From Candidatus Cloacimonadota bacterium (lineage in GTDB: Bacteria; Cloacimonadota; Cloacimonadia; Cloacimonadales; JAIOQZ01), in contig JAIOQZ010000032.1 in the NCBI GenBank assembly GCA_021108395.1, positions 1-64,000 on the forward strand: a stretch of 64,000 bases of DNA, in the 5' to 3' direction. Shown in pieces: positions 37,308 to 44,298 of the stretch. The position numbers were made by a program, and so were the translations under genes. A model generated the notes under the pieces. The model was not told the origin of the DNA. It worked only from the letters and a program-made list of their open reading frames with translations, and ran no database searches. The number at the start of each line of letters is the position of its first letter. Positions within the stretch are counted from its first letter, which is position 1.

Positions 37308-38397
37308 CCTCTCCGTCAAATTATTCGGCCATACGTTGTCCAATCCCATCATGCCCGCTGCCGGGCCCAACTGCCGCGACGCCGCCATGCTGAAACGCGC
37401 TGCTGCGGGCGGCGCCGGCGCTCTGGTGATGAAAACCGTGTCGGTAAACCCGGCGCAGGTGCCCTTTCCCAACATCATCGCTGCGGGCAGGCACAGTCTC
37501 TTGAACGCGGAGCTGTGGAGCGAGATTCCCGTCGAGCGTTACCTCGAACACGAATACGCAGCCGCCAAAGAGACCGGCCTGATGCTCATCGCCAGTCTGG
37601 GCTACACCGCCACCGAGCTGGCCGCGCTGGGACCGCGCATCGAGGCCACCGGCTGCGTGGACGCGCTTGAATGCAGCGTTCACTACCTCGGCCAGAATCT
37701 TGCGCCGGTGGTGGAGGCCATGAGCGCATTGCGAGCAGTGGTGAGCTTGCCAATCATGGTCAAGGTGAGCCCGGCCATCGCCGACATCGCCGCGCTGGTG
37801 GAGGCGCTGGACGAGCACGTGGACGGCTACGCCGCCATCAACAGCCTCGGTCCCTGCCTCGACTTCGACCCCGTCACCGTGCACCCGAAGTTAGGCAGCG
37901 AGCACGGCTATGGCTGGCTTTCGGGCGATGCCGTGCTGCCGCTGGCGTTGCGCGTGGTGCATCAGCTTGCGCTGCATACCCGCAAGCCCATTCTGGGAGT
38001 GGGAGGCGTGAGCGCCGGGGTGGACGCCGTGAAGATGCTCATGGCCGGAGCCACCGCCGTGCAGGTTTGCTCTGCCGCCATCCGCGAGGGGCAGGGCGTC
38101 TATGGGCGCATCGCCGGCGAGATGGACACCTGGTTGGCCGACAACAGCTATGCCGCCGTGCGCGACATCATCGGCCTCTATGCCAGGGGCAATCAGCCCC
38201 TCACCCGCGAGCTGCGCCGTCCCGAGCTGGATCGCAAGCTCTGCTCGCGCTGCGGAATTTGCGTGAAGGCCTGCATCCACAACGCCGTCGAGACCGACGC
38301 CGACAACTGGCCGGTGCACACCACGCGGTGCCTGGGTTGCGGCTACTGCGTTTCGGTATGCCCGAAGGGAGCGCTGAGACAGGAGCGCTGCCCCTGA
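37300..38397 (+). CDS. DHOD-family flavoprotein with C-terminal 2[4Fe-4S] ferredoxin domain (PreA-like)
   Basis: This 365-residue protein has a dihydroorotate-dehydrogenase-type TIM barrel (about 5-300; NPIMPAAGPN, SVHYLGQNL, VKVSP, GVGGVSAG) binding FMN. It is followed by two [4Fe-4S] motifs, CSRCGICVKAC and CLGCGYCVSVC. This matches the catalytic half of bacterial dihydropyrimidine dehydrogenases (PreA); the NADH-binding partner PreT is not encoded here. In this operon it may take electrons from, or give them to, the hydroxylase FAD subunit or a ferredoxin. ATG 37300 overlaps the previous stop by 8 nt. The substrate (pyrimidine, purine-derived or other ring) is inferred from position only. 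Confidence 0.87.
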   Translation: MPDLSVKLFGHTLSNPIMPAAGPNCRDAAMLKRAAAGGAGALVMKTVSVNPAQVPFPNIIAAGRHSLLNAELWSEIPVERYLEHEYAAAKETGLMLIASLGYTATELAALGPRIEATGCVDALECSVHYLGQNLAPVVEAMSALRAVVSLPIMVKVSPAIADIAALVEALDEHVDGYAAINSLGPCLDFDPVTVHPKLGSEHGYGWLSGDAVLPLALRVVHQLALHTRKPILGVGGVSAGVDAVKMLMAGATAVQVCSAAIREGQGVYGRIAGEMDTWLADNSYAAVRDIIGLYARGNQPLTRELRRPELDRKLCSRCGICVKACIHNAVETDADNWPVHTTRCLGCGYCVSVCPKGALRQERCP

Positions 38398-38439
38398 CAC
38401 CCTTAGAAGCCGATTTTCGCAAGCGAGACCAAAAACTTT

Positions 38440-38493
38440 GCAAGAAGGTGAGCATTCAAACATAAAGAAGCCCCGGCGCTACCGGGGCTTCTT
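38440..38493. terminator. Repeated terminator cassette, second copy
   Basis: AAGGTGAGCATTCAAACATA followed by AAGAAGCCCCGG-CGCTA-CCGGGGCTTCTT (38465-38493, 12 bp perfect). The sequence is nearly identical, inverted in the window, to 1931-1975 behind dinB. It stands between the converging hydroxylase operon and C25 peptidase gene and should stop transcription from both sides. Confidence 0.85.
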
Positions 38494-38509
38494 CTTGCAT
38501 AGCAGTTGT

Positions 38510-41500
38510 CTATTTCAGCAGCACCATGCGGCGGACAAGCGTCTCGCCACCGGTGCGCAGGCGATACAGATACACACCCGATCCCACCTCGCGTCCAGCG
38601 TCGTCACGGCCCTGCCACACGATCTCGTGGCGGCCTGCCTCGAAGGCCTCGTCAGCGAGAGTGGCTATGCGCTGTCCCCGCAGGTTGTATACACACAGTG
38701 TGCTATGAGCGGGTTCAGCAAGGCTGAAGGCGATGGTCGTCGTGGGGTTGAACGGATTGGGCCAGTTCTGTTCGAGCGCGAAGGCGGCGGCCGGCGTTTC
38801 GTTGTCGCCGTTGCCCACATAGGGGTCGGGCGGGTCGGTGGTGAAGCGCATGGCGAGCCCTGGCGCGAGCGGCGTGGCCGAAGCCGGGTAATGATTGGCG
38901 TAGGTGTAGAGCAGTCCGTCCTGATGACCGGCTCCCTGGATGCCGACTGTGCAGAAGTTGCGGCCAGTGTCGGGGTTATCTACGGTATGATACTGGAAGA
39001 CGATGTCGCCGTCTTCTCCAGCGCGAGGTTCGAGGATTGCCTCGAAGCGCTCTATCGAGGTGTTGTTGCACTGGTTATAGGCGTCGTTCCACTGAATGAC
39101 GAAGTTCCCCTCTGCGGTGTCGTGCCAGGTGACGAGCCGGATGTCATCGACGACAGAGTCGTGCACCAGACCCTTGAGATCGTCCCAGTAGGGGGCGATG
39201 AGGGCATCGGGGCCCAGCGCAGCGGGGATGTTCCAGTTACGGAAGTTAATCTGCCAGGTTTCGCCCATGGCGATCCAGCCGTTCGAGCAGACGGTAATCT
39301 GGTCGTAGTCCTGTCCGTAATAGCGGAAGGTGAACGGCAGGTCGAGCGTTTGGGACACGTCGTCGCCCATGAGTATGACACTGCCGGGGCCGCCCTCGTC
39401 GGGGTCGATGACGTGCCAGTCGTAGGTGGGAGCTTCATCCCAGTCGTTGTCGTTGTTGTCGTAGCAGTAATAGCCGTAGTTGTCGGGACCGGTGGGCGCT
39501 GTGTTGTCCACTTCGCCGATTACGAGATAGGCGTAGGCGAAGTCGCTGCGGTCGGCGTCGTCGGTGACGGTGGCCTGAAGGCGGCCGTTGCGGCCGGGAT
39601 AGGCATCGGCGGCAGCTTCGACACTGAATGTAACCTGCGCTGTCTCACCCGGCGCGATTGTGCCGGCGGCGACTTCGGCGGTGTGTACCGTGAGCGCTGT
39701 GGTGGAGGGCAGCAGGGTCACGGTCGCATCGGTGGCGGTCATCGTGCCGATGTTGGCCACTTCAAGGACGATGTCGGCTGTTTCGCCGGGGTCGAGAACG
39801 CCGTTGCCGCCGTCGTTCACTGTCGTGCTGACGACCTCGAACAGCAGGCTGGTGACCGGGATGTCGAGCTTGGCCACCTCGCCGGTCGAGAAATCGAGCT
39901 GCATGATGATGGTCTCGCCATCGGGACAGTCGGCGTCGATACCGAATGTCTGGGCGGCATCGGCGGAGGCGTCGGCGGCCACAGCGCCGAACTCGAAGCT
40001 GCCGCCCGCGCCGGTGAACCAGGGCGAACCGCTGCTGAGGGTGGCGGTGAGGTTGGCGATGTCGTCTCCGTAGTTGGTGGCGGTGAGCGTGAGCTCCGGT
40101 GCGCCGCCTGCGACCATGCCGTCCACGCTCCAGCCGGTAATGCCCACGGCGTCCGACTCGACCACGGTGATGGTTCGCATGCGCGGGATGTAATACTTGT
40201 TCCACACGGTCACTTCGATGTCGCCGGGTTCTTGCGTGTCCAGCGGCAGAATCACGGTTCCGCCATAGCTCTGAACGCGGGTGAACTCGATCATGTCGCG
40301 GGTGGCGGTGACGACCGTGCCGGACGGCAGGTTGTCGAACTGCAGATAGTTAGTTCCCTGCGGTACGCTGCCGGGGATGCTGGCGTAAATCTGCGGAGGG
40401 GTGCGCACCCACATGTTCAGCGACGGGTCGGTGAGGATGTTATAGACCCAGAAGTAGAACTCTACCTGGCCGCTTGATTCGAGGTCGTTGGGATAGTTGT
40501 TGTAGAGCTCGGCCTTGCCGCGCAGCACGGCGGCGCCGAACGAGCGCACTCCCTCGTGGAAGATGCTGTGGTACAGCCCGGAGCTGATGGCGTTGTTCTT
40601 CTCGGTGCTGGTGTGCAGGTCGGAGGGGCCGACAAAGGCCACGCATCCGTTAGGCTCGCTGGGCGAACCCATGCGCATCCACACCTCGCCGAAGCAGGCG
40701 TTCGAGTTGGCCGTGTTGGCGAAGTCACCCGTGTTGCACACAATCGAGGTGACGATGGGCATCTTGTCGCCGCTGGTTGTCGCCTGGGCGTTGGCGCTGT
40801 GAAAGATGGGGTAGTGCCAGCCGTCTGCGGCGCCCCAGCCGCGATAGCTGGCGAACTGCACGCCGTTGTTGATGGCAGTGGCAATCTGCGTGGTGCCGGG
40901 GAACGTGGGCGGGTAGAACACCGTGTCCACCTGCGCATAGCCATAATCGACCATCTGGTCGTGCAGCCAGCGGGACATCAGCACAGGGGTGACGGGGATG
41001 GGCGGGCTGTCGCTGTGATTGCCGGCCACCACGAGCGTTCGCTCCATCCAGTCGCCCACTTCGGGTTCCATCTCATAGCTCATTATCTTGCGGGTGATGA
41101 CCAGAAAGTGGTAGAGCGAGCTGATGCTGATGCGGCCGGCGATCATCTCGGGCAGATAGTCGTCACCCTTGATGAGCGTGTAGCTCAGATCGGCCACGTT
41201 GCTCTCGGAGGTTGTATAAAACGAAGGTATGGTGAACGTGCCGATTACGTCGCCGATGAGCAGAAGATAGTCGGGCTTGTTCTCGGCGTTGTTATAGAAA
41301 TCGACAATCCAGTCCTTGATTTCTGAAGAATTGGTCGAGATGTCCTCGATGTTGGCCGTCGAGATTTGCATCCCGCGGGAACGCTTCCACGCCATGAAGG
41401 GCTGCATCATAGTGTCGAGCTGCTGATGCCCGATGATGAGCATGTGGGGAACGCTGATTGGCAGGTTGGGCAGGTAGCTGGTCTCGTAGTTGGCCGCCAT

Positions 41501-41944
41501 GTTGCGATAGACCGGTATGAATGCCTCCGAGACGGTTGTGGGCATCTCGAAGCCGCCGAGCGGTTGCAGCTCGAAGTCAACCTCGAGGATGCGGCTGACG
41601 CCTGCGGGCGTGTCGCGCTCCATCTCGAGGCGGACGGTGAAGCCCTGCATCTCGCGCATCACGAAGCTATTCGAGATGACTACGCGGCTGGGATCGACCT
41701 CGAAGCTGGTCGAGAGCTGGTTGCCGTTGCTGTCGTAGGTGGCGGCGCTCATCGAATGAATGACCACCTCGGCGTCGGCGGCGGGGATGGCCACGGTTTT
41801 CTGAATCACGGGCGCTGTGGCCTGCGTTTGCGTTCGCACAATCATATGCACTGCGTCGCCCTCGTTGGCGCATTCAAAGGCCGGCAGCGCTGCCAACCCC
41901 CAAGCTGCCGCGAGCACGGCCAGGATTATCATCAGTCGTTTCAT
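38510..41944 (-). CDS. Secreted gingipain-like C25 cysteine peptidase with sorting domain
   Basis: This exoprotein of about 1144 residues has a signal peptide (MKRLMIILAVLAAAWGLAA), a propeptide-like region (to about 150) and a peptidase C25 domain (about 150-510) with DYLLLIGDVIGT and GRIS elements. The likely nucleophile is the Cys of SIVCNTGDF; the canonical GHG histidine position reads RGWG, with an alternative His in GWHYP just after. Ig-like and CARDB-like domains follow, then a nidogen-like segment (CSNGWIAMGE) and the terminal sorting domain (NWPNPFNPTTTIAFSL, SGVYLYRLR, RRMVLLK). C25 peptidases are typical type IX cargo. GGAGGA abuts two ATG codons (41947, 41944). It is the last of three closely spaced exoprotein genes. 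Confidence 0.88.
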   Translation of the reverse strand: MKRLMIILAVLAAAWGLAALPAFECANEGDAVHMIVRTQTQATAPVIQKTVAIPAADAEVVIHSMSAATYDSNGNQLSTSFEVDPSRVVISNSFVMREMQGFTVRLEMERDTPAGVSRILEVDFELQPLGGFEMPTTVSEAFIPVYRNMAANYETSYLPNLPISVPHMLIIGHQQLDTMMQPFMAWKRSRGMQISTANIEDISTNSSEIKDWIVDFYNNAENKPDYLLLIGDVIGTFTIPSFYTTSESNVADLSYTLIKGDDYLPEMIAGRISISSLYHFLVITRKIMSYEMEPEVGDWMERTLVVAGNHSDSPPIPVTPVLMSRWLHDQMVDYGYAQVDTVFYPPTFPGTTQIATAINNGVQFASYRGWGAADGWHYPIFHSANAQATTSGDKMPIVTSIVCNTGDFANTANSNACFGEVWMRMGSPSEPNGCVAFVGPSDLHTSTEKNNAISSGLYHSIFHEGVRSFGAAVLRGKAELYNNYPNDLESSGQVEFYFWVYNILTDPSLNMWVRTPPQIYASIPGSVPQGTNYLQFDNLPSGTVVTATRDMIEFTRVQSYGGTVILPLDTQEPGDIEVTVWNKYYIPRMRTITVVESDAVGITGWSVDGMVAGGAPELTLTATNYGDDIANLTATLSSGSPWFTGAGGSFEFGAVAADASADAAQTFGIDADCPDGETIIMQLDFSTGEVAKLDIPVTSLLFEVVSTTVNDGGNGVLDPGETADIVLEVANIGTMTATDATVTLLPSTTALTVHTAEVAAGTIAPGETAQVTFSVEAAADAYPGRNGRLQATVTDDADRSDFAYAYLVIGEVDNTAPTGPDNYGYYCYDNNDNDWDEAPTYDWHVIDPDEGGPGSVILMGDDVSQTLDLPFTFRYYGQDYDQITVCSNGWIAMGETWQINFRNWNIPAALGPDALIAPYWDDLKGLVHDSVVDDIRLVTWHDTAEGNFVIQWNDAYNQCNNTSIERFEAILEPRAGEDGDIVFQYHTVDNPDTGRNFCTVGIQGAGHQDGLLYTYANHYPASATPLAPGLAMRFTTDPPDPYVGNGDNETPAAAFALEQNWPNPFNPTTTIAFSLAEPAHSTLCVYNLRGQRIATLADEAFEAGRHEIVWQGRDDAGREVGSGVYLYRLRTGGETLVRRMVLLK

Positions 41945-41972
41945 CATTCCTCCAATAGAGTATATCACTTGA

Positions 41973-44285
41973 TTATTTCAACAGGCAGGCCTTGCGAGCC
42001 GGATAATCGACACCGTTCACGCGCAGGCGATAAAGATATACGCCGCTGGCCTGGCCGGCTGCGTTCCAGCGCACTTCGCCGGAGCGTCTTTCCGTCTCGC
42101 CCAGGGGCAGCACGTCAACCAGAGCGCCACGAACGTTGTACACCCGCAACTCGGCTTCGTGTGCTTCGGCGCCGAGGCTGAAGCGAAAGGTCGTCTCTGG
42201 ATTGAATGGATTGGGGTAGTTGCCATTCAATCTGGTGTAGGCTGGCTGCCCTGGGTCGTCAGGTGCGGCGGATAGGACTGCGTCTCCGCCCGAAACGAGC
42301 AGGTTGTCGATGGTCCAGCCCGGATCGACCAGACGTTCATCGGGGCTGTCGTCGGTGAGCCGGAAGCGCAGATACAGGCTCTGGCCGATGTAATCGTCGA
42401 GCGAGACCAGCCGCCTGTTCCAGGTGTCGTGCTTGCCGGACACCTCGTAGATGGTTGTCCAATTCTGGCCGTCTGTGGACACGCAGAGCGTGCACATATC
42501 CCAGTCAGGCTCGGTATAGACGTGCTCCCACCACTCGATGGAGGCGTGAGCCAGCCCTGCGGGGATGTTCACGAGCTCGGTGGTGGTGATGTTCACGTCG
42601 CAGTACTGTGCATAGAAGCCATAGCCGCCCCAACTGTCGGTGATGGCTGTTCCTTCCATCGCCAGTTCATCTATGAACTGCCAGGGGCCGTCGAGAGTGA
42701 AACCGCAGACGTAGGCGTCGTCGAAGTTCTCGCCGAAGATGACGGTGGCGGGGTCGAGGGAGATGTCCAGCTCATGATTGCCGGGCGTTACCGCCAGCGG
42801 CTGTTGCAGGCGCGTGTAGCCGTCACACCATGCCTCGATTGTGTAATCGCCCTCCCAGAGGGTGAAGTCGATTTGCCCGGCGGTCACCTCGAAGCTTTCG
42901 CTGCCGTGTTCTCCACTCAACACCAGAGTGCCGTTTATGGACGTACCAGCGCTATCGGTGAGACTGCCGGTGTAGTGCGCCGCGCTCAGCGGCTGCAGTT
43001 CGATCAGGTAGTCCTGCGACCAGCCGGAGGGGTTCACCACCACGCTTTGGGTGTGGGTGACGTAGCCGGGCTTTCTTATCGTGAGTGTGTAGGTACCTTG
43101 CGGCACCGGACGCCAGAAACGGCCGTGCGGTTCGTCGGTGAGGCGCGGCTCGAAGTAGGGCGAGACGCGCTCTTCGAGAATCACTTCGGCTACGAGTGGC
43201 TCGCCGTTGGTGGCGTCCACCACGCGACCGCGCAGCATGGGGCTTATGTCGAGTACGCCGTTGAGCGTACGCTTCAACAGCCAGTTCATGCCCTGGTGAT
43301 TGTTCAACACGATTTCGAACATCAACGTCGAGTCGGGCTGATTGCTCGACACCTCGATGGTGAGCTGGAACGTTCCCAGCGCAGCGTAGAACCACGGGGT
43401 TGACTTGCCGATGCGACCGGACGAAGGGCTGTATTCATAGTTGCCGGCGCTGCCCACTTTAGGGATACAACCCGCTACGTTCATGCCGATATGCTGCGAG
43501 ATGTCGAAGTCGGGGCAGCGGCGGCTGGGTAGCTGATAGAACTCCCACGGGAAGAAGACCTTCTCGCTGAAGTTCCCCGTGCGCGAGCTGTGGAAGTTGA
43601 TCGAATAGACGAAATGCTCGCGGCGACCCAGCGCGGCGATAGCGGTAGTGCCGCCTTCGCTGAACGGCGCGGGCCCGCGATAGTAGTCGAATTCCTCTTC
43701 GCCGTTGGTGCTGTAGAGCGTATCACCATGCACCCAGCCGAAGTCGTAGTTCCGGTTCGGATCAACGCCGTCGATGTCGTTGCCGATGCTCGGGTCGAAG
43801 TCGAACACGCCGTTTTCATTGTTGTCGCGCTTGGTCTTGCGGAACGACACGTCGCCTTCGTACATCACCACGTGTATGCCTTCGGGATTGATGGTGGGCA
43901 CGAACCATATCTCGAGGTCGCTGATGAACTGGCTGTAGGGCCACTGCGCCTGGCATTCGAGCAGGCGCTGCATATAGTAGTACACCGCCTCGTTGCCGAT
44001 TACCTCTTCGGCGTGGCACGAGCCTACGAAGAGGAGAGGCGGTTCGTCCTCGTCCACCTCGACGTTGTCCGAGACCTTCATTCCCCAGATGGTGATAGGC
44101 TCCTGGTAGGCTGCGCCATTGGTCACGCCGATCGAATCGACCTTGCAGATGTCGGGATACTGCTGTTCCCAGGCGAACATGGCGTCCACCAGCTCCTCGT
44201 AGGTGTGCCAGAAAGCGGGCATGCACGTCTGCGCGGCCAGGCCGGCTGCCAGCGTCAGTATAGCGATGAGTAAGCGTAATCGCAA
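41973..44285 (-). CDS. Secreted M14 zinc carboxypeptidase with sorting domain
   Basis: This 770-residue exoprotein has a signal peptide (MRLRLLIAILTLAAGLAAQ) and an M14 carboxypeptidase domain (about 25-330). The zinc ligands are HAEE and NFHSSR, the substrate-binding motif is NRNY and the catalytic Glu lies in TIEVSS. Two carboxypeptidase-regulatory-like domains (about 345-515), a jelly-roll-like domain (about 515-680) and the sorting domain (NYPNPFNPETTFRFSL, SGVYLYRLR, KACLLK) follow. The start is TTG at 44285: no ATG is available before the signal peptide, and AGGGAGGC sits 4 nt upstream. It lies 13 nt behind the propeller gene and 28 nt before the C25 gene, so the three probably form an operon for extracellular protein breakdown. 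Confidence 0.9.
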   Translation of the reverse strand: MRLRLLIAILTLAAGLAAQTCMPAFWHTYEELVDAMFAWEQQYPDICKVDSIGVTNGAAYQEPITIWGMKVSDNVEVDEDEPPLLFVGSCHAEEVIGNEAVYYYMQRLLECQAQWPYSQFISDLEIWFVPTINPEGIHVVMYEGDVSFRKTKRDNNENGVFDFDPSIGNDIDGVDPNRNYDFGWVHGDTLYSTNGEEEFDYYRGPAPFSEGGTTAIAALGRREHFVYSINFHSSRTGNFSEKVFFPWEFYQLPSRRCPDFDISQHIGMNVAGCIPKVGSAGNYEYSPSSGRIGKSTPWFYAALGTFQLTIEVSSNQPDSTLMFEIVLNNHQGMNWLLKRTLNGVLDISPMLRGRVVDATNGEPLVAEVILEERVSPYFEPRLTDEPHGRFWRPVPQGTYTLTIRKPGYVTHTQSVVVNPSGWSQDYLIELQPLSAAHYTGSLTDSAGTSINGTLVLSGEHGSESFEVTAGQIDFTLWEGDYTIEAWCDGYTRLQQPLAVTPGNHELDISLDPATVIFGENFDDAYVCGFTLDGPWQFIDELAMEGTAITDSWGGYGFYAQYCDVNITTTELVNIPAGLAHASIEWWEHVYTEPDWDMCTLCVSTDGQNWTTIYEVSGKHDTWNRRLVSLDDYIGQSLYLRFRLTDDSPDERLVDPGWTIDNLLVSGGDAVLSAAPDDPGQPAYTRLNGNYPNPFNPETTFRFSLGAEAHEAELRVYNVRGALVDVLPLGETERRSGEVRWNAAGQASGVYLYRLRVNGVDYPARKACLLK

Positions 44286-44298
44286 GTTGCCTCCCTGG

